From contig JAJPIE010000037.1 of NCBI GenBank assembly GCA_021324935.1, positions 1 through 64,000 on the forward strand: a stretch of 64,000 nt of DNA. Reading direction: 5' to 3'. Below are positions 39,436-49,460 of this stretch, in pieces. The position numbers and the translations under genes were made by a program. This DNA is from Acidobacteriota bacterium (GTDB lineage: Bacteria; Acidobacteriota; Terriglobia; Acidiferrales; UBA7541). The notes under the pieces are model-generated. The model was not told where the DNA came from, searched no databases, and saw nothing but the letters and a program-made list of their open reading frames with translations. How positions within the stretch are numbered: position 1 is the first letter of the stretch; each line of letters begins with the position of its first letter.

Positions 39436-41378
39436 AGCAGAAACTTCTCATCGCCGCGCTGGTGTTGCTGGTCACGATGGCCTGCCGATTGGCATTTGCG
39501 CAGACCACGCCTCCGCCACCGACGGGGGACGCGCTGGGCATGCACAACATGTCGGCGGGGAGCGGTTCGTCGGTGACCGCGCCGGGAAGCCTCGGCTGCA
39601 CGTTTTGCCACGCGCCGCACAGCGGATTGGGCGGCGTGACACCGTTGTGGAACCAGCAGTTGTCTCAGCAGACTTACACGCCGTATACGAGCACGACGTA
39701 CAAGCAGAAGGGAAATACGCAGCCGACGCTGGGCGTGACCAGCAGCCTGTGCTTGAGTTGCCACGACGGCACGGTGGCCGTGGGACAGACCGCAGTGTTC
39801 GGAAAAATTCCCGTGAGCGGCGCCTTGAACAACATCGACGTTTTGACCACCAACCTGAGCGGATCCCACCCCTTCAGCCTGGTGTTGCCGATCAAGGATT
39901 CGCCGGACCTGGCCGCATCGCTGGCGGCGCAGGGCGTGACCGCCGATCCGACGGGAGCGGTCAAGCTGGTAAACGGAAATATTGAGTGCACGAGCTGCCA
40001 CAATCCGCACGTGCAAGGCATCGATACCGTGGCGCAGAACTTCCTGGTGCGCGACAGTTCTAACGGGCAGATGTGCCTGGCGTGCCATGATCCGGCGCGC
40101 ACGCTGACCGGGCAGGTAAATCCGCTGACCGGATGGACCGGGAGCATTCACCAGACGGCGACGAATCAGGTGGCGAACACGGCGAATGTGGGTGTGTACC
40201 CGACCGTTGCGGTGAACGCGTGCACTTCGTGCCACATGGAGCACAACGCCGGGGGGCCTTCGCGGCTGATGCGGCCGGCGACGCCCGCGGCGCCGGGTGT
40301 GGACGCGGCTACGCAGGATTGCATTTCGTGCCACGGCGGAACGAACGCGAACATCTCGCCCCTGCCGCTGAACGTTTATGGTGAGTTTTCGAAGATCTCG
40401 CACTTATTGCCGGCGGGCAGCAATCTGCACGACGCGGCCGAGCCGGCGGTTTTGAACAACAATCGCCATGCGACGTGCGTGGACTGCCACGATCCGCACT
40501 CGGGAAATCGGCTTACGGTGTTTGCGCAGCCGCCCGCGATCCGGCCGCCGCAGAGCGGCGTGGAAGGCGTCAGCGCCGCGGACGGCAGTACGGTGCTTGC
40601 ACCGGCGGTGAATCAATACGAAAGCTGTTTCCGCTGCCATGGCACCAGCGTTGGCAAACAGGTGCTGATCAAGTACGGCTACTTGCCGACCCGGCTGGTG
40701 TTTTCGGGCGATCCTCTCAATCTGATCCCGCAGTTCAGCCCAAGTTCCACGTCGAGTCACCCGGTGGTGCATCCCCGGAGCAGCCCATTGCCGCAACCCA
40801 GCTTGCTGACGAACATGCTCAATCAGAACGGCACGGCTTCGAGCCGCCTGGTGGGCTCGCAGATTTTCTGCACCGATTGCCACGCCAGCGACGACAATCG
40901 CGAATTTGGCGGGGCCGGCCCGAACGGACCACACGGCTCGATCTATCCACATATCCTGGAGCGCAACTATCAGTTTTCACAGGCGGGCGTGCCGGGCGGG
41001 CCGGTCACGAACACGTTCCCGACGCCAGACCTGAGCCCGCTGGGACCTTACGCCATGTGCGCGAAGTGCCACGACCTGAACAACGTTATTTCCAACGCGA
41101 GTTGGGCGCAGCACGGGCGGCACATTTCCAACGACGGATTCTCCTGCTCGGTGTGCCACACGGCGCACGGTATGGGATCGGTGAACCCCAGCGTAACCGG
41201 CGAACGGTTGATTAATTTCGATGTGAACGTAGTCGGCCAGAATAACGGCGCGCCCATTTCGTATAACCATGCCACAAACACTTGCACGTTGACCTGCCAC
41301 AATGCCGCGCACAACCCGGATGGCAGCGTCTCCGTGAATGGAACGGTCTTGCCCCAGGTGATGGGAATCAAGCACTGA
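39432..41378 (+). CDS. Multiheme c-type cytochrome, 11 CxxCH plus one CX3CH (GTG start)
   Basis: GTGA overlap with NHL gene; signal peptide VKQKLLIAALVLLVTMACRLAFA; 11 CxxCH counted plus CTLTCH. Confidence 0.92.
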   Translation: MKQKLLIAALVLLVTMACRLAFAQTTPPPPTGDALGMHNMSAGSGSSVTAPGSLGCTFCHAPHSGLGGVTPLWNQQLSQQTYTPYTSTTYKQKGNTQPTLGVTSSLCLSCHDGTVAVGQTAVFGKIPVSGALNNIDVLTTNLSGSHPFSLVLPIKDSPDLAASLAAQGVTADPTGAVKLVNGNIECTSCHNPHVQGIDTVAQNFLVRDSSNGQMCLACHDPARTLTGQVNPLTGWTGSIHQTATNQVANTANVGVYPTVAVNACTSCHMEHNAGGPSRLMRPATPAAPGVDAATQDCISCHGGTNANISPLPLNVYGEFSKISHLLPAGSNLHDAAEPAVLNNNRHATCVDCHDPHSGNRLTVFAQPPAIRPPQSGVEGVSAADGSTVLAPAVNQYESCFRCHGTSVGKQVLIKYGYLPTRLVFSGDPLNLIPQFSPSSTSSHPVVHPRSSPLPQPSLLTNMLNQNGTASSRLVGSQIFCTDCHASDDNREFGGAGPNGPHGSIYPHILERNYQFSQAGVPGGPVTNTFPTPDLSPLGPYAMCAKCHDLNNVISNASWAQHGRHISNDGFSCSVCHTAHGMGSVNPSVTGERLINFDVNVVGQNNGAPISYNHATNTCTLTCHNAAHNPDGSVSVNGTVLPQVMGIKH

Positions 41379-41430
41379 GCCCCGGGCAGCCCGCGCGGAC
41401 GAGGTTCTCCGGGCAATCCCGAAATTGTTT

Positions 41431-42933
41431 ATGAACACTGCAGATTCCGCTCGTGAAACTCGCGGTTCGTCCACCGACAGCCTATTGGGATTTGCCGGGG
41501 TGTTTTTGTTGCTTGGCCTTGCCGCGGGATTGGAGTGCGTGAAACTCGCTTCGCTCCGCGAACCGGGGATTTGGGGACATCTTCGGGCGGGCGCGTGGAT
41601 TCTGCAAAACAAAGCGTGGCCGCACACGGGAATATTTTCCCAGGCGCAAAACTTGAGCTGGCAGGACTTTTCGTGGGGCTACGATGCCCTCGCGGCGGTA
41701 TTGTATCGCTTGGCCGGTCTGCGAGCAGTGCCCCTGCTTTTACTGGTGTCGCGATTCGCGCTTGCGCTGATCTCATTTTTGCTGGCGGGGGGGTGGCGAA
41801 ATCTTTGGCCCGCGGTGATCTTGTCGGCGACCGCGCAATACGTGCTTTTCTCGATGGGACCAAGCTCCGCGATTGTTTCGGTGGTTTTTGGGGGAATCGA
41901 GCTGCTGGTTTTGTTCGGCGCACGCGAGTCAGGCTCCCTGCGCATGCTGCGGTGGCTGCCGGCGCTGTTCGTGTGCTGGGCAAATCTCGATGGCGGGTTT
42001 GTTTACGGAATCGCGCTGTACGGCATTTTTGTCGCGGCATCACTCCTGGAGCACTGGCAGATCAGGAGCAAATTGCATTGGCTGGATCAACCAGCAGGGC
42101 AAGCACCCCTGAAATCCTGGCTACTGTATGGCGGAGCGTGCGTCCTGGCCAGCTTGCTGAATCCTTACACGATTCACGCCTATGGCTCCTTTCTGACGAA
42201 CGAATTCAGCCCGGTGAACCAGCACCTGCCCTTCTACACCGCCATGAGTTTTCGCCAGCCACAGGATTACGTGCTGATGCTGCTAGGGATGGTTGCTTAT
42301 CTTGGCCTGGGGCTGCGCCGCTCGCGGAATGCGTTTTCGATTGGCGTGCTCGTGGGCAGCATGGCGCTGGCGTTTCACGCGCAACGCGAGGCATGGGTGC
42401 TCGCGCTGGCGTCGGCAGCGGTGATTGGCCACTGCATCCTTCGAAGTGCGGAGGCAGGCGCCGCTTCCGGTTTGCGCGATTGGAACGCGCCGCGGCTCGG
42501 AGTGGCGGCCGCGGCCCTTTCCGTTGCGTTGGTCCTTTTCTTTGCGCATGTGCCGAAACGGCAAGACGTATTGCTTGCCAAAGTAGCCGAGCACTTTCCG
42601 GTGCGTGCCGCGGATTTCCTTCGCACGCATCCGCAGCCGGCTCCTTTCTTCAATGTCTATCAATGGGGTGCATTTCTCACCTGGTACCTGCCGGAATATC
42701 CCGTGGCGATTGACGGACGCCGCGGCCTTTATCCCGAAGAGACCGAACTCGGCTACTTCAAAGCGATGAACGCGGATATTCCTTATCGCCAGTTTCCGCC
42801 CATGAATCGGGCGCGCACCTTTCTGATGGACAAGGCGGGAATTATGGGAGAGGCGCTGCGCGGCGTGAAGGGTTTTCAGGCGATTTATGAAGACAATCTC
42901 TCGATTGTGTATTCCCACGAGACCCAGGAGTAA
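41431..42933 (+). CDS. Multi-pass membrane protein, glycosyltransferase-like
   Basis: ORF; many TM helices; similar layout to 51229..52689 (GIWGHLRAGAWILQNKAWPHTGIFS). Confidence 0.75.
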   Translation: MNTADSARETRGSSTDSLLGFAGVFLLLGLAAGLECVKLASLREPGIWGHLRAGAWILQNKAWPHTGIFSQAQNLSWQDFSWGYDALAAVLYRLAGLRAVPLLLLVSRFALALISFLLAGGWRNLWPAVILSATAQYVLFSMGPSSAIVSVVFGGIELLVLFGARESGSLRMLRWLPALFVCWANLDGGFVYGIALYGIFVAASLLEHWQIRSKLHWLDQPAGQAPLKSWLLYGGACVLASLLNPYTIHAYGSFLTNEFSPVNQHLPFYTAMSFRQPQDYVLMLLGMVAYLGLGLRRSRNAFSIGVLVGSMALAFHAQREAWVLALASAAVIGHCILRSAEAGAASGLRDWNAPRLGVAAAALSVALVLFFAHVPKRQDVLLAKVAEHFPVRAADFLRTHPQPAPFFNVYQWGAFLTWYLPEYPVAIDGRRGLYPEETELGYFKAMNADIPYRQFPPMNRARTFLMDKAGIMGEALRGVKGFQAIYEDNLSIVYSHETQE

Positions 42934-42945
42934 AGCGGGGAACTG

Positions 42946-44517
42946 ATGGCCAGCGCGGCACAGATCGAATCGCTACCGGCGGTGAAGGCGCGTGAGTTGT
43001 GGAAGTTGGGGGACGCGGCGGTTGTGCTGGTCTATTCGAGCGTGGTTCTCTGGACGCTGCAATACCACGAAAAATGGGCGGACGAAGCGCAGGCGTGGCT
43101 GATTGCGCGCGATCTGGATTTGAAGACCATCTGGTTTCACGAGTTGCGTTACGAAGGTACGCCGGGGCTTTGGCACACGATATTGTGGATCGCGCAGCAC
43201 GTTTTTCATGCGAAGTACGGAGCGCTCGGTTACATCGGCGCGGTGTTCGCGATCGCGGGCGCGGCAGCGCTGCTCTTCCTCGCGCCGTTTCCGCGTTACA
43301 TCCGCTGGCCGCTCGCTTTCACCTACGTGATGGTCTACCAATACGCCCTGATCTCCCGGCCATATACACTTTTTCCTTTGCTGGCATTCCTGGCGGCTTA
43401 CTTTTACAAGGACGTGGCCAAGCCCGAACGTATAAGCCTTGTATTGGCGATTCTCGCCTTGCTTACCCTGCACGGCACGATCCTCGCGGGTTGTCTTGGA
43501 TTGACCTATTTAATTCAGGGATTGCAAATGTGGCCGGTCCTGGACGTTACGGTCAAGCGTCGCTACTTCGTGTGTATTGCGGGGCTCACGCTGCTATTTC
43601 TGTTCATTGTGCTGATCATGAAGCCAACACCGGATGTCGCGGAGTTTGCCATGAAGGAAAAGGTGAATCAGCTTGGCCATGTTTTTCAGCAAGCACAGCC
43701 AACTACACTTCGCAAAACGGGTGCGGTGATTTCGGGCGCATTCCTTGACTACACCGTACCGTCCGCGGCATTTATCTTGCTCGCCTTTGCGTGGTGCGCC
43801 TATCGGCGGAAACCGCTGGAGTTTGCGCTACCGGTTTCGTCCCTGGTTGTTTTCTACGCGCTTATCCATGGCTACCCGCATCACCATGGAACCGTGTTTG
43901 TCGCGGCGATTACCGCGATCTGGATTGCCTGGCCGACAAACGACCCGCCTTTGGCACGCATAGTCGGGGAAAATTGGCCCCATATCGGTATAACTGCTCT
44001 GCTGCTGGTTCTTTGCACGGTCAATCTCTTTGACGCTGCCGTGGTCATTCATCGAGAGTATCTATACCCCTATAGTGGTTCTGAAGATGCAGCCAAGTTC
44101 CTGAAAAATGTGGGCGCGGACCGACAGCCGCTCTTCGGGCTGCTCTACGGGGTCGCGGCGATTCAAGCCTATTTTGACCACAACATCCTGACAAATCTGC
44201 ACACCGCATATTTTCATCACGGATTGCCTGATGAAGAGGCGGGCACAACCTTGAATCTGTCCGAGTTGCACCGGGTCGACCCGGAATACATTGTTGTCTA
44301 TTCAGACGAACCAGAATTGATGATGCAGTTGGGAGCACCCTACCTCTTCAACGAGGGCTACAGAATCGTCCACTTTTCGGATGGATACTACCTGTATAAG
44401 CGAGCAGTCTACCAGCGCGATACATACTTCATTTTTCAGAAACCTCGCGCTGGCCAGGGTTCGGACACGGGTTTTATGCCCTTACCAGAGCCGGCAGGAA
44501 ACGAGGAAGCACCATAG
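42946..44517 (+). CDS. Multi-pass membrane protein, PMT/GT39-like
   Basis: First periplasmic loop YHEKWADEAQAWLIARDL (DE motif), many TM helices. Confidence 0.7.
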   Translation: MASAAQIESLPAVKARELWKLGDAAVVLVYSSVVLWTLQYHEKWADEAQAWLIARDLDLKTIWFHELRYEGTPGLWHTILWIAQHVFHAKYGALGYIGAVFAIAGAAALLFLAPFPRYIRWPLAFTYVMVYQYALISRPYTLFPLLAFLAAYFYKDVAKPERISLVLAILALLTLHGTILAGCLGLTYLIQGLQMWPVLDVTVKRRYFVCIAGLTLLFLFIVLIMKPTPDVAEFAMKEKVNQLGHVFQQAQPTTLRKTGAVISGAFLDYTVPSAAFILLAFAWCAYRRKPLEFALPVSSLVVFYALIHGYPHHHGTVFVAAITAIWIAWPTNDPPLARIVGENWPHIGITALLLVLCTVNLFDAAVVIHREYLYPYSGSEDAAKFLKNVGADRQPLFGLLYGVAAIQAYFDHNILTNLHTAYFHHGLPDEEAGTTLNLSELHRVDPEYIVVYSDEPELMMQLGAPYLFNEGYRIVHFSDGYYLYKRAVYQRDTYFIFQKPRAGQGSDTGFMPLPEPAGNEEAP

Positions 44518-44566
44518 GCATAGATGCAGCAATTCGGGCCGAAGAAAACGTTCGAAAGGAAATGTG

Positions 44567-44779
44567 ATGAGCAGGCAAGAAAAGCCTCCGGAAACAACCA
44601 TTCCGAAAGATTCGTTTATGGATCTCATGTGGAGGCACCGGCTGTGGTGGATGCTGCCACTCGGGGTTTTGCTGCTGTTGCTAGGGGCCATTTACGCGCT
44701 GGAGCACCTTTCAAAGACGGACTCGGAGATGTATCCGACGTCGTCAAGCACCCGCGTGGAATTGCCATATTCGGGTTGA
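44567..44779 (+). CDS. Small single-TM protein, DUF5989-like
   Basis: FMDLMWRHRLWWMLPLGVLLLLLGAIYALEHLS; 3 bp before SGNH gene. Confidence 0.65.
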   Translation: MSRQEKPPETTIPKDSFMDLMWRHRLWWMLPLGVLLLLLGAIYALEHLSKTDSEMYPTSSSTRVELPYSG

Positions 44780-44782
44780 TAC

Positions 44783-46006
44783 ATGTCGCCGGCCAAAAGA
44801 GAATTAATCCTTGCCGCGCTTGTCTTTTTCGCGCTTCCGGTCCTGGCGGAGCTTGTCCTGCGCGCGGCACGTGTTCCCTTTGATGCGCAACTCTACGGCC
44901 CGGATTGCGCACTGGGTTGGCGGCTGCGGCCCGGCGCCAGTGGCCGGGTGTCCACCGAAACACCGCAGTGGGTTCGCATCAACAGCCGCGGATTTCGCGA
45001 TCGCGAGCGAACTTTCGAAAAGCCGGCGGACACATTTCGCATCGCCGTGCTGGGGAATTCCTGGACGGAAGCGCTACAAGTCCCCCAAGAGAAAACGTAC
45101 ACGGCAGTCCTGGAACAGCAACTCAACGATAGAAAGTGCTTTGCGGGAAAGCGCGTGGAAGTGCTGAATTTCGGGGTGGCCGGCTATTCCACCGCGCAGG
45201 AGCTCCTCCTGCTGCGGCAGAAAGTCTGGAACTATCATCCCGACCTGATTCTGCTGGCCATCTACCCCGCGCGAGACATAGCGAACAACATTCGTGAACT
45301 GAACAACGCGGTGACGCCGGAACGCTCGCCATACTTCGTTTTTCGCGGGGAACAGCTTGCTTTGGACGATTCTTTCCGTTCGCTCCCGGCCCTCCAACCG
45401 TGGCAAATCCGGCTGCAATCGACGGAGTTCTGGTTCGACGACCATTTCCGAACGCTGGAAGCCATCAACACGGTCCAACGATACGGGAAAATCCGTGTGG
45501 CCATGGCCGCGGCGAGAGAACGCGCCGAGCAATCCGGCATGGACAATCTGGAATACGCCATTTATGCGCCGCCATCCACGCCGGCGATGCAACAGGCCTG
45601 GAAGGTTACGGAAGCCTTACTGCTGGCGATGAACAGGGAGGTGCGCGAGCGTGGCGCGGAGTTTCGGTTGGTCACCCTGGCCACACGGCCACAAGTCATT
45701 CCCGATCCGGCGAAAAAAGAGGACTTGTTGCGAAAACTCGGCGTCCAGGACTTTTCGTATGCGGATGAGCGGATCAACAAGCTGGCGGTAGCAAACGGGA
45801 TCGCGGTCACCCAACTGGCGCCTGCGCTCGCGGCATATGCGGAGGCGCACAACGTTTATCTGAATGGGTTCAATGCCTCGAATTATGGTGCCGGCCATTG
45901 GAATGAGACTGGCCACCGGCTGGCTGCGGAGACCATTGGCGAGGATTTGTGCCGCGCGCCGCAAGATGCGGCCGTCCATATTTCGACGACGCGCGCCAGG
46001 GAGTGA
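44783..46006 (+). CDS. SGNH/GDSL hydrolase-like protein, membrane anchored
   Basis: N-terminal TM; FRIAVLGNSWTEALQVP, VEVLNFGVAGYSTAQELLLL, DLILLAIYPARDI. Confidence 0.82.
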   Translation: MSPAKRELILAALVFFALPVLAELVLRAARVPFDAQLYGPDCALGWRLRPGASGRVSTETPQWVRINSRGFRDRERTFEKPADTFRIAVLGNSWTEALQVPQEKTYTAVLEQQLNDRKCFAGKRVEVLNFGVAGYSTAQELLLLRQKVWNYHPDLILLAIYPARDIANNIRELNNAVTPERSPYFVFRGEQLALDDSFRSLPALQPWQIRLQSTEFWFDDHFRTLEAINTVQRYGKIRVAMAAARERAEQSGMDNLEYAIYAPPSTPAMQQAWKVTEALLLAMNREVRERGAEFRLVTLATRPQVIPDPAKKEDLLRKLGVQDFSYADERINKLAVANGIAVTQLAPALAAYAEAHNVYLNGFNASNYGAGHWNETGHRLAAETIGEDLCRAPQDAAVHISTTRARE

Positions 46007-46013
46007 GCCGCGA

Positions 46014-47723
46014 GTGACCACCCACTTCGAATTTTGCAGACAACTTCGCCAGCGCTTAAGCGCACACGAGGACCGGGTACTCTTGCGCGTGGTGGTTTCG
46101 CCGGACTTTGAGCAACCTCGAGAGTTCACGGGCAAAGCGATTCTCGAACGCGCCGAGCAGTTAGCGGCACCGTTCAGTTTGCCTGGCCCACGATGCGTTG
46201 TTTTGCTGCTGCTGCCGCATTCGCCGGAACTTTTCCTGCTGCAACTTGGACTGGTGCTTGGCGGTCACATCCCTGCGATTCTGGCGTGGCCCACCAGCCG
46301 TATCGATGCGGAAAAGTATCAGCGCAACTTGGTGCATCAACTAAGCCATCTGCCGGCGGACCGGCTAGTCACGCTGCCGCGGTTGGCAGAAAATCTTCAG
46401 GGCAGCCTTCCGTATCCTGTGTGCGGCGTTCCGGTCGAAAATGCCGGGGCATTTGAAAAGGTGTTTCCCGCGGCGCCGGTGACACAGCGCCTGGAAAGCG
46501 GCAAATTTGAGCCCCGAAAATTCCGCACCGATCCGGATACGCTGTTCCTGCAATTTTCCGGTGGCACCACCGGGGCGCAGAAGGCCATCGTCGTCACGGC
46601 GGAGATGCTGCGCGCGCAATTCCGCCAGTTGACCGAGGCGCTGGATTTTTCCTCCGTGGATTCCGTGGCATCTTGGTTGCCGCTTTATCACGATATGGGT
46701 TTGATTGCATGCTACTGGATGCCGTTGTGGCATGGCGCGGCGTCGTTGCAGATGGCGGCGAACGATTGGGTGCTGAATCCGGAGCTTCTTCTCAAATATA
46801 CTGCCCGCTATCGCGTGAGCTTCTGCTGGCTGCCGAATTTTGCGTTTTCCTACATGAGCCAACGGAGAGAACAGATGTCCCGGCACGATCTTTCGAGCGT
46901 GCGCGCGTGGATCAACTGTTCCGAACCGGTGCGGCTTAAATCCGTCATGGAGTTCGCGAGTGCGTTCGCGGATTGCGGGGTGCGCAAAGAAAGCCTGCAG
47001 GCGTCGTACGCCATGGCAGAAACGGTGTTTGCAATTACGCAGTCGCAATTGGGAAAGGAACTTGCCGTCGTGCCGCGGCAGCGGGTGCAGCAAGGGAAGC
47101 ACAGCTATTCCGAACTGGCGTTTGATCTGATCGACGACGTATACGTTTCCTCCGGAAAGCCCTTGAGCGGCACGGAAATTAAAACGGTGGCGGCGGATGG
47201 TTCACGCTGCCCGGACAACATGCCGGGGGAGATTTGGGTCCGCACGCCTTCGCTGTTTTCCGGCTACTGGAGCGCGGAAGGGTTTCAAACGCATTCCTTG
47301 AATGACGGATGGCACGCGACTGGCGATTTTGGATTTGTGAGGGACGGAGAACTCTATGTGATTGGGCGCTTCAAGGACATTGTGATCGTCGGCGGCAACA
47401 ATATTTTTCCGGAAGACGTGGAAGCGGTGGTGAATTCGATCGAGCGCGTTTATCCGGGGCGCGTGGTGGCCTTCGGGGTGGAGGACGAGGAGTTCGGCAC
47501 GCAGAGCCTGGCCGTGGTTGCAGAGATGAAGGGCGAGTTCAACGAAGAAGCCGCTTCCCAGCTCGAAGCGGCAATCCGCAAGCTGGTGATGACCGCGATT
47601 GGCACGGCCGCGCGCTACGTGGCCGTGGTTCCACAGCGCTGGATCGTGAAGAGCACCGCGGGGAAGATTTCCCGGCGCGAAACGCGCGAGCGATTTGTAC
47701 GCGAGCGCCTGAACAGCGTCTGA
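46014..47723 (+). CDS. AMP-dependent acyl ligase, fatty-acyl-AMP ligase-like (GTG start)
   Basis: FLQFSGGTTGAQKAIVVT, SWLPLYHDMGLIACYWMPLWHGA, YVIGRFKDIVIVGGNNIFPEDVE. Confidence 0.88.
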   Translation: MTTHFEFCRQLRQRLSAHEDRVLLRVVVSPDFEQPREFTGKAILERAEQLAAPFSLPGPRCVVLLLLPHSPELFLLQLGLVLGGHIPAILAWPTSRIDAEKYQRNLVHQLSHLPADRLVTLPRLAENLQGSLPYPVCGVPVENAGAFEKVFPAAPVTQRLESGKFEPRKFRTDPDTLFLQFSGGTTGAQKAIVVTAEMLRAQFRQLTEALDFSSVDSVASWLPLYHDMGLIACYWMPLWHGAASLQMAANDWVLNPELLLKYTARYRVSFCWLPNFAFSYMSQRREQMSRHDLSSVRAWINCSEPVRLKSVMEFASAFADCGVRKESLQASYAMAETVFAITQSQLGKELAVVPRQRVQQGKHSYSELAFDLIDDVYVSSGKPLSGTEIKTVAADGSRCPDNMPGEIWVRTPSLFSGYWSAEGFQTHSLNDGWHATGDFGFVRDGELYVIGRFKDIVIVGGNNIFPEDVEAVVNSIERVYPGRVVAFGVEDEEFGTQSLAVVAEMKGEFNEEAASQLEAAIRKLVMTAIGTAARYVAVVPQRWIVKSTAGKISRRETRERFVRERLNSV

Positions 47724-47732
47724 TCGGAGGAA

Positions 47733-47993
47733 ATGCCAGTGATTCCCGATAGCCAAACGATTCGCACCGCCGCCACCGAGGCGGCCTCACAACTGATCGG
47801 CAGACCGCTGCGGCCGGGGCAGCGCCTGGTCACCTCCGGGCTGATCGATTCGCTCTCGGTGTTGAAGTTGATCGGCCTGCTGGAGAAAAAGCTGCGCGTC
47901 GTCATTCCTCCCGAAACACTGCAACCGGAGGATTTCGACGACGTCGACTTGATTGTCGAGACCGTGGAGCGCGTGGCGAAACCAGCGGCGTGA
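47733..47993 (+). CDS. Acyl carrier protein
   Basis: VTSGLIDSLSVLKLIGLLEKKL phosphopantetheine site (DSL), 86 aa. Confidence 0.88.
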   Translation: MPVIPDSQTIRTAATEAASQLIGRPLRPGQRLVTSGLIDSLSVLKLIGLLEKKLRVVIPPETLQPEDFDDVDLIVETVERVAKPAA

Positions 47994-48026
47994 ACGCGAG
48001 GACGCCGGAGATTCGGATCAAGGCAC

Positions 48027-49460
48027 ATGGCGTTTAACTCAGTTCTCTATCTTGGATTGCTCGGGGTCGTGGCGGCGGTGTTCTGGCTGCTGCCTGCGCG
48101 TTGGCGCCGAGGTTTTGCTTTGCTCAGCAGCGTGGCGTTTTATGCATCGTGGGGCCTGGCGTTTGTTTGGCTGCCGCTGCTGGTGGCTGGCATCGTGCAC
48201 ATCGCTGGAGAAAGGATCACGGCGGAATCCACGGGCAAGAAGCGTTGGTCGCGATTGGGCATGGCCGGCGTGCTGGCGCTGCTGATTGTATTCAAGTATC
48301 GGGGTTTTATTGCCGACAATCTCCACGCGCTTGGTTTTTCTTTCGGCGCCCACCCTCATCTGATGTTTGCCGCGATTGCGTTTCCGATAGGCATTTCGTT
48401 CTACAGCTTCGAAGCGATCGCGTACCTGGTGGATTTGCGCCAGGGCCGCGTGACGATGCAGCGCTTTGCCGACCTGTGCCTGTTCTTTTACTTCTGGCCA
48501 AACATTCTTTCCGGGCCGATTGTTCGCGCGCGCGAGCTGATGCCGCAGCTTTCCTTTCAGAAGCGATTCGAGCCACGATTCGTGTTCGAAGGGATGGACC
48601 GGATCGTTTGGGGGCTCGTGCAGAAGAATGTGATCGCGAACATGCTTGGGATTTGGGTTGACCGCGGGTTTGACGCAAATGGACCAATCACTCTGCCTAC
48701 ACGGGATGCCTGGCTGCTGGCGATTGGATTTGCGTTGCAAATTTATTTCGATTTTTCCGCGTATACAAATATGGCCATCGGCGCCGCGCGGCTGCTGGGC
48801 GTGACACTGCCCGAAAATTTCCGCCAGCCGTATCACGCCGCCACGCCGCCGGAATTCTGGGCGCGCTGGCACATGACGCTCTCGCGTTGGGTCCGCGACT
48901 ATTTGTTCTTCCCGATCAACGCGAAGCATGCGGGCGCGCCACTGCCTTTGTATCTGAGCCTGCTGGGTGTGATGGCTTTGGTGGGGCTTTGGCACGGCGC
49001 GGGCTGGGGATTCCTGGTGTGGGGCGCGCTGCATGGCGCGTACCTGGTGCTGTATCGCGCGTATGAAAGCTGGAAGGATGCGGAGGGCGCGGCTCACGAG
49101 CAGAGAATCGCAGGATGGTTCTGGAGAATTCTGACGTTGACTGCCGCGACTGCGGCCTGGGTGCCGTTCCGTGCGACATCGCTCGGCAAAGCGTGGACGA
49201 TCTGGGGCTCGATGTTTTGGCGGTGGAGCGGCAGAGGCAGCCTCGGAGCGGGATTTTGCGCTTTCGTTGCCGTGGTTGCGGGGTTTTGTGCGATTGAGCC
49301 GTGGTTGGTGCGGAAACTGAGCGACATCGAAGAAAATGCGGGAACGCAGGGGCCTTCGGTGTTTCGAGTGCTGGTGCGGCCCATCGCGTATTCGATTGGG
49401 TTGCTGCTGTTTCTGCTTTGTGACGAGCACAACACGCAATTTATTTACTCGCAGTTCTGA
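48027..49460 (+). CDS. MBOAT family O-acyltransferase (AlgI/DltB-like)
   Basis: FPIGISFYSFEAIAYLVDLRQG, FWARWHMTLSRWVRDYLFFPI, LVGLWHGAGWGFLVWGALHGAYL. Confidence 0.94.
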   Translation: MAFNSVLYLGLLGVVAAVFWLLPARWRRGFALLSSVAFYASWGLAFVWLPLLVAGIVHIAGERITAESTGKKRWSRLGMAGVLALLIVFKYRGFIADNLHALGFSFGAHPHLMFAAIAFPIGISFYSFEAIAYLVDLRQGRVTMQRFADLCLFFYFWPNILSGPIVRARELMPQLSFQKRFEPRFVFEGMDRIVWGLVQKNVIANMLGIWVDRGFDANGPITLPTRDAWLLAIGFALQIYFDFSAYTNMAIGAARLLGVTLPENFRQPYHAATPPEFWARWHMTLSRWVRDYLFFPINAKHAGAPLPLYLSLLGVMALVGLWHGAGWGFLVWGALHGAYLVLYRAYESWKDAEGAAHEQRIAGWFWRILTLTAATAAWVPFRATSLGKAWTIWGSMFWRWSGRGSLGAGFCAFVAVVAGFCAIEPWLVRKLSDIEENAGTQGPSVFRVLVRPIAYSIGLLLFLLCDEHNTQFIYSQF

